Positions 35,517 through 45,985 of a DNA stretch of 64,000 nt are shown piece by piece; position 1 is the stretch's first letter, and each line of letters opens with the position of its first letter. Under the pieces are notes generated by a model that was not told where the DNA came from, searched no databases, and was given only the letters and a program-made list of their open reading frames with translations. The translations under genes were made by a program, and so were the position numbers. The stretch covers positions 1-64,000 of the forward strand of contig CAMCMU010000001.1 in assembly GCA_945876035.1 (NCBI GenBank), read 5' to 3'. Source of the DNA: Schlesneria paludicola DSM 18645 (GTDB lineage Bacteria > Planctomycetota > Planctomycetia > Planctomycetales > Planctomycetaceae).

Positions 35517-38500
35517 ATGATGACGAAGCCATTGACGCTCCTTAACGTTTTGAAGCTTATGGCAATCGCGGTGACCTTGTACCCCAACCTGATCGGGGCG
35601 GAAGAACGTCTCTCGGAACAGCCATTGGCGAATGATTTGGAATTTTTTGAGGGAAAAGTTCGTCCGCTTCTGATTGCGAGATGTCGCGAATGTCATGGCG
35701 AAGAAAAGCCCCAGAGCAATCTCCGATTGGATTCCAGAGAAGCGATCTTGGAGGGAGGTGAAAGCGGTCCTGCAGCGGTGGCGGGAAAACCAAACGAATC
35801 TCTGTTGATCGACGTTCTCCAGTATCGAGGCAACATCCAAATGCCTCCCAAGGCCAAGCTTCCCGAAGCCGAAATCGCGATTTTTACGGAGTGGGTTCGC
35901 CGAGGAATGCCTTGGCCTGAATCTTCCCGCCTCATGGCTAGCAAGGTCGGTTCAAAATCCGGAAGCACGGGATTCACTGACGAACAAAAAGCATTCTGGG
36001 CCTTTCAACAAATTCAACCGGTAACATTGCCAAACGTCGTTCAGGAGGACTGGCTTCGATCTCCGCTCGACAGATTTGTCTTGGCAGGTCTCGAAAGCAG
36101 GATGATGCGGCCCGCGCCTGCCGCCGATAAGCGAACGTTCATTCGGCGGTTAACGCTCGATTTGATCGGCCTGCCACCGACACGGGATGAGGTCGCTGAT
36201 TTTTTGGCTGATACGACTCCCGACACCGTGGAACGGGTGATCGCTTGCTCGCATCTCCTCGCTATGGAGAGCGATGGGCAAGGCATTGGCTTGATGTTGC
36301 GAGGTACGCGGATTCCAATGGTCTCGATGAAAACTTGGCGTATGGGAATGCATTTCGATACCGAGACTATGTGATACGCGTCTTTCAAAATGACACGCCC
36401 TACGACCAATTCTTGACAGAGCAAATTGCCGGAGACCTACTGGAATTACGCTCCCCAGTGACGACGGATTCCAGCAACAGCGTCGCGGCCCCTCCGAATC
36501 CGTGGATTGCCGAGAATTCGTTTGACCGATTGACCGCAACGGGGTTTCTCAGCCTTGGAGCAAAGATGCTGGCGGAAGATGATCCCGTCAAAATGCAAAT
36601 GGATATTATTGACGAGCAGATCGACACGTTGGCTCGTTCGGTCATGGGACTGACTCTGGGTTGTGCTCGATGCCACGACCACAAGTTCGATCCCATTTCC
36701 ATTGAAGATTACTATTCACTCGCAGGAATTTTCAAAAGCACGACGACCATGGAAAACTTTAGCGTGGTCGCGAAATGGCAAGAGCGTCCCTTGGCGACGG
36801 CTGATCAGATCCACAGCCGCGATGAACTCCGACAGGGGGCCAACGAACAAAAAAAATTGCTCGAACAATTCCTGGCCTCGTCTACGGATGAGGTACTGAA
36901 TCCCGCTCGAGCCCTTGTCGGTTCCTACCTGTTGGCTGCGACATTTGAGCAGCAACGATCGATCAGACTCCAAAACGCCCAACCGCGGGGGGCGTTTGGC
37001 ATTGTCCAGCCGCCGCCAGCCGCGATACTCATCGAAGCGGAAGACTATGCTCGCGGAAACGTTTCCAAGGATCGAACGACATACGGAGCAGACATTGGAG
37101 TTCTGGTCGATCGTGGCGAGGCTCCGAACTTCGCCGAATACGATCTCGATTTGGACTCGGCTGCCGTTTATCAAATGGAACTGCGGTACGCCGCAAAGGA
37201 ATCGCGACAGGTTAAGATTTTTCTGAATGGTCAATTGATCCGAATTGATGGTGCATCAAAAGTCACCGGCGCGTGGACCCCCGATGGGCAGGAATGGTTT
37301 GTCGAAGCCATTGTGGGATTAAGAGTCGGGCGAAACGTCATTCGTCTCGAGCAACCAAAAGCGTTTCCGCACATCGACAAGTTGTTACTGACACGAGAAG
37401 ACGAGTCGGCAAACACCCGCTTGGCCGGTTTGACAGTACAACACACAGCCGCCGCCCAAGCGATCGCTACGGCGACCGTTATTCCGTCCGTCGTACAGCA
37501 ATGGATAAAATATCTAGACCAGACAAAGGACGAGCCCGCGTCACTCTTGACTGCATGGCATCAATTCGTCGCCAGCAAGCAATTGACCGTTGAGATTTGC
37601 AACACAACCAATGGCGTGGGGCGATTACTCGGCGACAGTCAACCGGCTTCGCTGATCGAGTTGGCCATTCGCTATCAGGCCTTGTTTGATGACTCTGTTT
37701 CGGCATGGAACACACTCACCAGCCGCGAAGAGGGGCATCGAGCTAAGGCACTGGAAGACCCCCTCGAAGAACGTTCTCGACGGATTCTCATCGACCCTCA
37801 GGGACCGTTTGGGACACCTGTTGATATCGAATCCCTTTTTTCGGATCAAGTCCGGAAGTCACTCGCCGACGGACGTGCCGAACTAACAAGGCGGAACGGA
37901 AGTATTCCGAATTTTCCCGAAGTGATGTCCGTTTCCGATGCCACGCCAGAAAATCTAAGAATTCATTTACGAGGAAGCCATCGGACCTTGGGCAAAGAGG
38001 TACCGCGGCGGTTTCCCCAAATTATTGCTGGAGAGAATCAGAACCCACTGACACAGGGAAGCGGACGCTTGGAATTGGCAGAGTGGTTAACTTCTGCGTC
38101 GCACCCACTCACGGCTCGAGTCATGGCAAATCGAGTTTGGTTGTGGCACTTCGGGCAGGGATTGGTCCGTTCGCCTGATAATTTTGGTTCGCTGGGTGAA
38201 CGTGCTTCACATCCAGAACTTCTCGACTGGATTGCCTGCGAATTTCGGGGAGGAAACGTTCGCTCGCCAAGAACATGGGGACTGAAGAGTTTTCATCGAA
38301 AACTCATTTCGTCTGCGACCTACCGCATGAGCACACAGCACAACGATGTCTACGCGGAGTCAGACCCAGAAAATCGATTGATGTGGCGTTTTCATCGTCG
38401 GAGGATGGAAGTCGAGGTCCTCCGCGACTCAATTCTCGCGGTCAGTGGTGCAATCGACGAAACTCCGGGCGGGACGTCGCTCACAACACCGAATCGAAAC

Positions 38501-38959
38501 TATGTCACGAGCACTGCCAGTATCAACCCGGCTGTCTACAGCAGCCAACGACGGTCGGTTTATCTTCCGGTCGTCCGCAGCGCACTCTACGAATTTTTTT
38601 CGGCTTTCGATTTTGCCGATCCGAGCACGATGAATGGCCAAAGAGACCATACGACAGTGGCTCCCCAAGCGTTGTTCATGATGAATAGCGAATTCGTCTT
38701 AAGACAATGCCAAACACTCTACGAGCAACGACTGGCGACAAGCCCTTCCTCCACTTCTGAACGAATCACGACCCTTTATGAACTTGCGTACAGTCGACCG
38801 CCAACGGCTTCTGAAATTTCTCGGGCGAGTGATTACCTCGCTCACTTTCGAGCGGTCACTTCACAACTCCTTTGGAATCCGAATGAGGTCGATTCCAAGG
38901 CATGGGTCAGCCTCTGCCGTGCGGTTCTGGCAGCCAATGAATTTTTGTACATCGAGTGA
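35517..38959 (+). pseudogene. PSCyt1-PSCyt2-PSD1 protein gene, split by one frameshift
   Basis: Two frames together encode one exported protein of about 1,148 residues. Frame 1 (35517-36374) gives a signal peptide, the PSCyt1 heme motif CRECH near residue 58, and the start of PSCyt2/DUF1549 (FIRRLTLDLIGLPPTRDEV). At GATC 36239-36242 the family sequence ERVIDRLLASPRYGERW is cut; its rest, from RLLASPRYGERWARHW, continues in the next frame to 38959. Restoring one GATC copy (GATCGATC) repairs the frame exactly. The second part shows CARCHDHKFDP (CxxCH), a carbohydrate-binding-like insert (IEAEDYARGNVSKDR, about 510-620) and the PSD1 block LTARVMANRVWLWHFGQGL. It pairs with the DUF1501 gene behind it. 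It may be a real mutation or a sequencing error. Confidence 0.88.
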
Positions 38960-39012
38960 ACCCACGTCTTCAGCGGACGGCGTTCAGCATGTCGCGAAAG
39001 AAGAGTGAAATC

Positions 39013-40437
39013 ATGTTTTGCAATCAACTCTCCTCGGTGGTTTCTCGCCGAGAAATGCTCCAAGTCAGTGCGGCGGGATTCGGCGGCCTAGCCCTCGCAG
39101 GGTTGGCGAACGAAGAAGCGAAGGCCGATACCGCCAAATCATCGGCGGCCGATCCTCTGTCGCTGAAAGAAACGCATTTCCCCGCAAAAGCCAAAAGGGT
39201 CATTTTTCTGTTCATGCATGGTGGGCCTTCACAGGTCGATACATTTGATTATAAGCCTCTACTAGAACGCGATCACGGAAAGCCCTTGCCGTTTGACAAG
39301 CCCCTGATTTTTTCCTCTCCGACCGGCAACTTACTCAAATCTCCGTGGGCGTTTCAGCAATACGGACAGAGCGGTGCCTGGGTGAGTGACCTGTTCCCTC
39401 ACGTCGCACAATGCGTTGATGACCTGTGCATTATCAACGGAATGCACGGATCAAACTCGAGGCACGGTGGTGCACTTTTAGAGCTTCACACAGGGAGTGA
39501 CACTTTCGTCAGACCGAGTATGGGTTCGTGGATCACTTACGGACTAGGGACCGAAAACCAAGATCTGCCGGGTTTCATTACGATGTGTCCCACGCTGTCT
39601 CACGGCGGAGTGAACGCATTCAGTTCCGCGTTTCTACCCGCCGTGTATTCGGGAACGCCGCTCGGAAACGCCAGCATTCCCTCCGATCAAGCGAGGATCC
39701 CGTTTATCGACAACGCGGAAAAGCAGCCTCGCCAACTCCAGCGACTGGAACTCGACCTATTACGCCAGATGAATAGAGAGCGATTGGCGATGGGACCGGA
39801 CAGCGTACTCGAAAGCCGTATTGAATCGTTCGAATTAGCATTTCGTCTTCAGACAACGGCACCACAACTTCAGGACATCAGCGACGAAACGGAAGCCACC
39901 CAGAAGCGTTATGGACTCGACAAGCTGACAACGAAGAACTTTGGCCGGCAATGTCTTATGGCACGCCGATTCATCGAGCGTGGTGTTCGATTCGTGCAGT
40001 GTACGCACAGCTATAAATGGGATCAGCATACGGCGCTGAAAGCTGACCACTCTCGAAATGCACTGGAAGTTGATCAACCAATCGCAGCGCTTCTGACGGA
40101 CCTTAAGGAAAGAGGATTGCTAAATGAGACGCTGCTTTTGTGGGGAGGAGAGTTCGGAAGAACTCCGGTTGCGCAGGGCGACGACGGCCGTGACCACAAT
40201 CCTCAGGGGTATACAATGTGGTTGGCGGGTGCCGGGGTGAAGTCAGGAATTCGATACGGTAAAACGGACGATTACGGCTATTTCGCCGTCGAGAATAAAG
40301 TCCATTTGCATGATCTTCATGCAACCCTGCTGCATCTCATGGGACTCGATCACCATCGATTAACGTTCCCGTACGCGGGTCGAGATTTTCGATTGACCGA
40401 CGTTCATGGCGAGGTTGTTCAGGGAATCCTCTCCTAA
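39013..40437 (+). CDS. Exported DUF1501 protein (sulfatase/phosphatase-like fold)
   Basis: The 474-residue protein carries a twin-arginine signal (VVSRREMLQVSAAGFGGLALAGLA). The DUF1501 body shows FLFMHGGPSQVDTFDYKP near 70, CIINGMHG, GFITMCPTLSHGG, ARRFIERGVRFVQCTHSYKWDQH and LLWGGEFGRTPVAQGDDGRDHNPQGYT near 395. These are alkaline-phosphatase-superfamily-like metal-site motifs. DUF1501 genes very often follow PSCyt/PSD1 genes in planctomycetes, as here, 53 bases downstream. A role in degradation of sulfated or complex polysaccharides is often proposed but not proven. I start at MFCNQLSS; an ATG at 38989 is the alternative. Confidence 0.93.
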   Translation: MFCNQLSSVVSRREMLQVSAAGFGGLALAGLANEEAKADTAKSSAADPLSLKETHFPAKAKRVIFLFMHGGPSQVDTFDYKPLLERDHGKPLPFDKPLIFSSPTGNLLKSPWAFQQYGQSGAWVSDLFPHVAQCVDDLCIINGMHGSNSRHGGALLELHTGSDTFVRPSMGSWITYGLGTENQDLPGFITMCPTLSHGGVNAFSSAFLPAVYSGTPLGNASIPSDQARIPFIDNAEKQPRQLQRLELDLLRQMNRERLAMGPDSVLESRIESFELAFRLQTTAPQLQDISDETEATQKRYGLDKLTTKNFGRQCLMARRFIERGVRFVQCTHSYKWDQHTALKADHSRNALEVDQPIAALLTDLKERGLLNETLLLWGGEFGRTPVAQGDDGRDHNPQGYTMWLAGAGVKSGIRYGKTDDYGYFAVENKVHLHDLHATLLHLMGLDHHRLTFPYAGRDFRLTDVHGEVVQGILS

Positions 40438-40557
40438 TGCGGATAAGAATTTCAGGCCACCACGCTTAGCCATCGATGAATCGAATCCCAAGCATCGAAA
40501 TGAAGACTTCAGCGGTGGCCGGTCTGTCTGTCCACGGACTGATCCCTTGAGGCTATT

Positions 40558-41889
40558 TTATGCAAACAATTCCGAAATCGGTGTGGGATCGCTGACAAGA
40601 TGTGTGGGTCGTCCTTGGGGGGTATAAAGGACTTTATCCGGGAGAATGCCAAGTTTCTTGTAGACGCTCGAAACGAAATTCTCTGGCGACAGAACTCGAT
40701 CTACGGCATTATAGCCAGCGCGATCGGTAGCTCCGATGATTTGACCACCAGGAATTTGAGCTCCAGCCAGCATGACGCTCATGGACTGCGACCAGTGATC
40801 TCGTCCGGCATCGACATTGACCTTCGGTGTGCGGCCAAACTCACCCAAAAGTAGCACCAGGGTGCTATCGAGTAGACCGCGTTCGTTCAGATCCTCGATC
40901 AGTGTTGCCACCGTGTTGTCGATCTGAGGGAGACGTTCATTCAATGCTTTAAAAATCTGGCCGTGATGATCCCAACCACCCTCATTCAACGTAATGAAGG
41001 GGACGCCCGCTTCGACAAGCCTTCGCGCCAGCAGCGCACGTTGACCGAAGGTGTTTCGACCATAACGATCTCGAACCGTATCCGGCTCCTTGTTCAGCGC
41101 AAACGCCGCCTGCGCCTGCTGACTTTGCATCAGGTGTTTGCTTTGCTCATGGTACTCGTCGAGTACCCGCACCGGATCAGCCGCAGCGGCAGCATTGATC
41201 CGCTGCAATCGATCGACGCGAGAACGAATATTTTCCCGCCGGACAAATCGCTCGTCCGTGATGCCGCTAGGTAGGGCCACGTCGCGCACGCGAAAAGACG
41301 ACTGGTTGGGATCGTCCGGAACAACAAACGGTGCGTATTGGGCACCGAGAAAACTGGGGCCACCTGAGCGTGTCATCGACGGAATCGAGAAATAGGCGGG
41401 CAATCCATCCTTATTACCACGCGTATGAGCCGTGACGGAACCGAGTGACGGATGGAAACTGACATAGGCGCCACAACCGACCGGTACTCGTGGAGGAGCA
41501 CCGGTGATCATGTAGTGGTTTCCGCCACCGTGAATGGTTTGGTTATGACAAATCGATCTCACCACAGCCAACTTGTCGGCGATACTCGCCAACCGGGTCA
41601 GATGCTGGGAAAAAAAGATGCCGGTGACCTTGGTCGAAATCGGATCGAATTCGCCACGCACTTCCCTTGGCGCGAGCGGCTTAGGATCAAACGTTTCATA
41701 GTGGGACGGCCCCCCGTCCAACCAAATCAGAATACAGCTCTTCGCCTCCATCTTCGGAGCCGCTCCTGAGTCAGCAGCCAACGCTCTGCGGAGCAGTCCT
41801 TGCGCCATTCCCATACCCATGAAGCCATTCAAACCTAGCTGAATAACATTACGACGGGTGATGCCATTGCAGTTCCGATAAATTGTCAT
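40558..41889 (-). CDS. Exported DUF1501 protein, second copy
   Basis: A 443-residue paralogue of the DUF1501 protein at 39013. The RR signal is GITRRNVIQLGLNGFMGMGMAQ. Conserved blocks are ILIWLDGGPSHYETFDPKP near 53, SICHNQTIHGGGNHYMITG, FGQRALLARRLVEAGVPFITLN, GGWDHHGQ and LLLGEFGRTPKVNVDAGRDHW near 345. It lies downstream of the PSD1-type gene 41996-44557 on the same strand (106-base gap) and ends 120 bases from the end of the other DUF1501 gene, facing it. Sequence divergence between the two copies is large, so this is not a recent duplication. Confidence 0.93.
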   Translation of the reverse strand: MTIYRNCNGITRRNVIQLGLNGFMGMGMAQGLLRRALAADSGAAPKMEAKSCILIWLDGGPSHYETFDPKPLAPREVRGEFDPISTKVTGIFFSQHLTRLASIADKLAVVRSICHNQTIHGGGNHYMITGAPPRVPVGCGAYVSFHPSLGSVTAHTRGNKDGLPAYFSIPSMTRSGGPSFLGAQYAPFVVPDDPNQSSFRVRDVALPSGITDERFVRRENIRSRVDRLQRINAAAAADPVRVLDEYHEQSKHLMQSQQAQAAFALNKEPDTVRDRYGRNTFGQRALLARRLVEAGVPFITLNEGGWDHHGQIFKALNERLPQIDNTVATLIEDLNERGLLDSTLVLLLGEFGRTPKVNVDAGRDHWSQSMSVMLAGAQIPGGQIIGATDRAGYNAVDRVLSPENFVSSVYKKLGILPDKVLYTPQGRPTHLVSDPTPISELFA

Positions 41890-41995
41890 GGTTGATCTCC
41901 AAAAGCGTAAACCAAGAAAGACTCAAAAAACGTCGATGATCCAAGCAACGTGGATCCAAGCGATTCGGTTTTGAGAATTCTGCGGCTTTAATTCC

Positions 41996-44557
41996 TCAGT
42001 CTTTAAACACAAACTCCGGCGTGTTGATCAGGGCCCACATTAGGTCTTCAATCGCTTGCCGACGGCTGGTATCAGGTTCTTGAAAGAGGCCGACTCCTAG
42101 TTGCAGTTCTTCCGGGTTGGGGCGACAGGCATACAGCCCGAGGTAAACGTCTTCAACAATCTGTTCGGGAGTCTTTTCGGATTTCGCCAACTCTTCTGCG
42201 CGGCTGCCGTCGCTGGTCAGTTTCTTGGCGAGAGTGTTTGAATTCATTAAGTGAAGTGATTGGACGATGGTGGTGTCCGCCGTACGCTCACACGGGGGGT
42301 CTTGATTCGGGTCTTGCCGGCCGAACGCGTCCAGAAACAAGGAATCGATCCGTGTAGTCCACAGTTCCTTCGCACGAGATCCCGCCGGCATCGCATCGAA
42401 TGTTTCGCCCACTCCTGTCGCAAGACAGACGGTATCCAGTAGCACTTCCGCTCGTAACCGCTGTCGATAGTGTCGGGAGAAGTTACGGTGATCGATGGCA
42501 TTGTGTTCGTTACAAAGGGAGCTCAGTCCATAGACGTAACTGCTGGCAATACGACGGACTAGTTTTTTGATGTCGTAGCCTTGCAAACGGAAGTCGTCTC
42601 CTAATGCTTCAAGTAATGCCGCATTGGAAGGGGGGTTGGTCATTCTCAGATCATCAACAGGATCAACGAGGCCACGGCCCATCAGGTCGGCCCAGACTCG
42701 ATTTGCCATGACCTGTCCGAAGAACGAATTCTCCTCCGAAGTGATCCAATCCGCGAGGCTCTCACGAGGATCTTTGGTCCCGTCTAACGCAGGGGCCTTG
42801 CCGAAAAGTGGTTTGGGTGTCATCGTCGCCTGTGTGAGCGGATGCTTCACCTCACCCCCTTCCATCCTCGTAAAAATGAACTCCTCATGCGGAGAGATGG
42901 GAGCCGAAATACCGTCTCCTTTGCGAGCGATCTTCGCAAAATATGCTGCAAACGAGTAGAACTCGGTCTGTCCATAAACCTCGAACGGATGATGATGACA
43001 CCGAGCACATTCCAGTCGCACGCCTAGAAACAGCTGGCTAACAATTGTCGTCACGTCTTCCGGCGTACGCCGGTCGCGGAACATGACGACATTGCCGTTA
43101 CGGAAACTGCTGCCCTGTGCGGTAATCAGCTCGCGAACGAACTGGTCGTAAGGCTTGTTCTTTCGGAATGCGTCTCGGATCCACGTGTCATAGGCTAACG
43201 TGCCTTTAATGCCGACGTGATACGGATTCGGACGAAGAAGGTCAGTCCATTTATTGGCCCAGTGCTCCGCGTATTCGGGGTTGGCCAGTAACCGATCAAC
43301 GAGGGCTTCTCGCCACTGTTGTCTGGCCGCGCCGACTCTTGAACGTCGTTCTTCGTCCGCCTCACGGCCCCTGACAGGAAGAACCAGGTTCGATTCCTTG
43401 TGAGAAACCTGATCGTTTGTCGACCGACTTTCAGAGGGACAACCATCCAAAAATTGTCGGGCCTCATCGGATGTGGGACCGCGGCCGATGATATCGAGAT
43501 ACACACGACGCAAGAACGTGTGATCGGCACAGGGGTCTGAAGGGGTCAGATTCAGGGTCTGCAGCTTAGCCCAGACATGCCCGTCGATGAAGTTATACTG
43601 AGGAAGTGCGGTGTAAAACTCACCGGCGATGGAATCGGAATCCGGGACAGCCAATGTGCAAACGGAGATTTGCCCCAGATACCGAGCCATCACAGCCGTG
43701 TCCCCAACGAGCGTTCCCGCGGACAGCAATCCGTTCTGAGTCACACTCACCAAGGCCGGTTCGTTGGAGAGATACGCCGACATTCGAGTCACGTCACGCG
43801 TTGAGCCATCGCTGAATTTAGCAGTCACTCGCAACTGCTGTTTTGATAGTTTCGTCAAAACACGCTCTGACGGCTCGACAGAAATTCCCATCAATGTCAC
43901 GGTTTTTTTTTCTCGGCGTGACATGCCGGCAGTGATCCAATCCAAAAGAATCTGGTACTCAGATGATCCACGCTCAATCCGCTTTCCTCCCCCGTGAGGC
44001 AGTTGAGCAGTCGGCTTCAATAGCAACAGACTTTCCTCGGCCGCGCCAGAGAAGTGACGCCGACCTCGCGAATCTTTCACCAGAGAATCGTAATCAAAGT
44101 CGGAATCGAAGCCGAGAAGACTCAGCTGAAATCCGTTCTGTCCTCGCTGCTTCCCGTGACATGCTCCGGAATTGCACGAAAACCGGCTGAGCACCGCCTG
44201 TACGTCACACTCAAAGTCAACGGGATCTGCAACGGACACGCGTTCGACGACAACGGGAATAGTCGTCTTTTCACCTTGAAATTCGATGAGTAATACCGCA
44301 TGACCATCGGCCAGCGGATCAACGAATCCCGAGGAATCAACGTCGATGACCCCGGTCGGCGTCACGGTGTAATTTGCGTCCCTTGTGACGTCAAACAATC
44401 CAGACGTCACAAGAATCTGACTCGCGGATAGACGACCGCTCAGATGGATCACTTGCGGCGAGACAATCAATTCGCCGACGCATTCCTGAGAATCGACGAT
44501 AACAGAGATGATGGTGATTAGAAACAGATGCGTCAGTAAAAAACGGCCTGTTTTCAT
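41996..44557 (-). CDS. Exported DUF1549/DUF1553 (PSCyt2-PSD1) protein with Ig-like N-terminus
   Basis: The 853-residue protein starts with a signal peptide (FLLTHLFLITIISVIVDS). A bacterial Ig-like region follows, about 30-105 (LIVSPQVIHLSGRLSASQIL and the following strands). A cytochrome-like motif CNSGACHGKQRGQNGFQLSL sits near 132, then a second Ig-like region near 225-310. PSCyt2/DUF1549 starts near 330 (FLRRVYLDIIGRGPTSDEA) and includes a CxxCH motif in LECARCHHHPFEVYGQ near 515. PSD1/DUF1553 (FGQVMANRVWADLMGRGL) extends to the end. Heme c binding is suggested by CxxCH, not shown. It forms a pair with the DUF1501 gene downstream. No frame break is seen in this copy. Confidence 0.92.
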   Translation of the reverse strand: MKTGRFLLTHLFLITIISVIVDSQECVGELIVSPQVIHLSGRLSASQILVTSGLFDVTRDANYTVTPTGVIDVDSSGFVDPLADGHAVLLIEFQGEKTTIPVVVERVSVADPVDFECDVQAVLSRFSCNSGACHGKQRGQNGFQLSLLGFDSDFDYDSLVKDSRGRRHFSGAAEESLLLLKPTAQLPHGGGKRIERGSSEYQILLDWITAGMSRREKKTVTLMGISVEPSERVLTKLSKQQLRVTAKFSDGSTRDVTRMSAYLSNEPALVSVTQNGLLSAGTLVGDTAVMARYLGQISVCTLAVPDSDSIAGEFYTALPQYNFIDGHVWAKLQTLNLTPSDPCADHTFLRRVYLDIIGRGPTSDEARQFLDGCPSESRSTNDQVSHKESNLVLPVRGREADEERRSRVGAARQQWREALVDRLLANPEYAEHWANKWTDLLRPNPYHVGIKGTLAYDTWIRDAFRKNKPYDQFVRELITAQGSSFRNGNVVMFRDRRTPEDVTTIVSQLFLGVRLECARCHHHPFEVYGQTEFYSFAAYFAKIARKGDGISAPISPHEEFIFTRMEGGEVKHPLTQATMTPKPLFGKAPALDGTKDPRESLADWITSEENSFFGQVMANRVWADLMGRGLVDPVDDLRMTNPPSNAALLEALGDDFRLQGYDIKKLVRRIASSYVYGLSSLCNEHNAIDHRNFSRHYRQRLRAEVLLDTVCLATGVGETFDAMPAGSRAKELWTTRIDSLFLDAFGRQDPNQDPPCERTADTTIVQSLHLMNSNTLAKKLTSDGSRAEELAKSEKTPEQIVEDVYLGLYACRPNPEELQLGVGLFQEPDTSRRQAIEDLMWALINTPEFVFKD

Positions 44558-45079
44558 GTTATGGATTCTGAGGAAGGCGTAGAAGGCAGCAGCAACGAGG
44601 CAAGCTAACGGAAATAATTATACCTCATCACCTGCGGCGGCGGCAAGTTGTCATATCTTAATGTTTTCTGTCAGGGATGCTCCGGCCTGATCCGTCTCCC
44701 GACCGTACCTCGCCCTTCAAACATCGGACTCTTTCGAAGGATACGATGGGCGACCGTGACAATCGGGAGCCGTTCGATGACGCTAGTTCCGGCTCTGTCC
44801 ACCATCCATCGCTGTCACAATGGCAGAAGATCCACGCCGTTGTTGTCGAATTGGGTCGGCACATTTTTCAGTGAGGAAGCAATCATTTCTGGATTGAACG
44901 GAAATTAAGCTCGAATGAATCCACGGGATACAGACATTTTCGATATTTAACGTGACGGTTGTTGTTGCTACCTTGGTAGCAAGTCCGGCGGTACGACCTT
45001 TGCAATTGAGGACATCGCAGCGGGGAGACTTCCGACAATGATCACCGCTATTACAACCGTTTTTTTCGAGGGTTATCTC
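44558..45079. other. Control region of the small heat-shock genes
   Basis: About 520 bases between the divergent PSD1 gene (minus) and the first small heat-shock gene. It holds the perfect palindrome at 44965-44982 and no supported gene. The frame of the heat-shock gene is open from 45038 (ATG with GGGGAG upstream), so a 14-residue longer start is possible. Confidence 0.5.
44965..44982. promoter_or_regulatory. Perfect palindrome upstream of small heat-shock genes, candidate operator
   Basis: TTGCTACCTTGGTAGCAA is an 8-bp perfect inverted repeat with a 2-base spacer, 98 bases before the chosen start of the first small heat-shock gene. It is neither CIRCE (TTAGCACTC-N9-GAGTGCTAA) nor the HspR element. 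A dimeric repressor or activator site is the likely reading; a hairpin with a 2-base loop would be strained. Confidence 0.6.
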
Positions 45080-45538
45080 ATGGCCGTCTTTCGCTGGGGA
45101 CCAACTTTTAATCCTCTTCGGGATTTGGAACGAGAAGTGGATCGGCTCTTAGCTGGCGTTTCCATTTCATTTCAGGGGGTTCGCCTTGGAAGACAGTACC
45201 CGCCGGTCAACCTCTATGACGTTGAAGACGAACTGTTATTGACGGCAGAATTGCCGGGAACTCGTCCGGAGGACTTGGAAGTTCTTGTCTCCGAAGGTGT
45301 GTTGACATTGAAGGGAAAACGTTTCGGGGCGGAAGGGGTGATGGATGATTCTTATCGGCGGCAGGAGCGGCCTCGCGGACCTTGGCAACGATCGCTGCCA
45401 CTTCCGGGGCCGATCCAAGAAGACAAGTTGAGTGCGGAATTTACGAACGGTGTTTTGCGAGTTCGACTTCCGAAGTCTCCCGCCACGATACCAAGGCAGA
45501 TCCAAGTCTCCGATGGAAGTTCCCCGGTCATTGTTTGA
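45080..45538 (+). CDS. Small heat-shock protein, Hsp20 family (first of two)
   Basis: A 152-residue ATP-independent chaperone that binds unfolding proteins. The alpha-crystallin domain covers about residues 40-140: PPVNLYDVEDELLLTAELPG, DLEVLVSEGVLTLKGKR, and the conserved end FTNGVLRVRLPKSP (GVLxxxLPK type). N-terminus MAVFRWGPTFNPLRDLEREV is typical. The ATG at 45080 has GAGGG 7 bases upstream. The second Hsp20 gene follows 48 bases later on the same strand, so the two are likely co-transcribed under the control region with the palindrome. Confidence 0.93.
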   Translation: MAVFRWGPTFNPLRDLEREVDRLLAGVSISFQGVRLGRQYPPVNLYDVEDELLLTAELPGTRPEDLEVLVSEGVLTLKGKRFGAEGVMDDSYRRQERPRGPWQRSLPLPGPIQEDKLSAEFTNGVLRVRLPKSPATIPRQIQVSDGSSPVIV

Positions 45539-45586
45539 TGTCAAAACACGTGGTACGCCATATTTTCGAATGGCGAGGAGACAGGC

Positions 45587-45985
45587 ATGTCCCATGAAAT
45601 CGTGAAGGCAGGTGCCACTTCCACGAGCCAAGACCAAGATTCGGCGAATGACCCGGTTGTCTTTACGCCACCCATCGACATCTTTGAAACGCAAACAGGT
45701 TTGGTGTTGATGGCCGACCTGCCAGGAGTAACACTAGATTCTCTGGAACTTCAGGTCCAAGACAACAAGCTGACACTGTACGGCCGTGTGACACACGACA
45801 TCCCCACGAACGCGAGGCTGATTCACCAAGAGTATGCTCTCGGCCACTTCCTGCGATCATTTATTCTCAGCGATGAAGTCGATCATCAGCATGTGACTGC
45901 AAAATTGAATCAGGGTGTGCTCGAAATCGTTCTGCCTCGTGTGCCGAAGGCTGAACCGAGACGCATTCAAGTCACCTCCAGTTAA
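45587..45985 (+). CDS. Small heat-shock protein, Hsp20 family (second of two)
   Basis: A 132-residue Hsp20 protein. The alpha-crystallin domain fills residues about 27-130: PPIDIFETQTGLVLMADLPG, LELQVQDNKLTLYGRV, and LNQGVLEIVLPRVPKAEPR at the C-terminus. The N-terminal arm is polar and different from that of the upstream copy, suggesting the two form mixed or specialised oligomers; this is inferred. Ribosome-binding site GGAGA lies about 8 bases before the ATG. The ABC-transporter operon converges on it, with 260 bases between. Confidence 0.93.
   Translation: MSHEIVKAGATSTSQDQDSANDPVVFTPPIDIFETQTGLVLMADLPGVTLDSLELQVQDNKLTLYGRVTHDIPTNARLIHQEYALGHFLRSFILSDEVDHQHVTAKLNQGVLEIVLPRVPKAEPRRIQVTSS

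Noticed and set aside
44900-45079. CIRCE or HspR operator before the Hsp20 genes
   Set aside because: Neither consensus occurs; only the different palindrome at 44965 is present.
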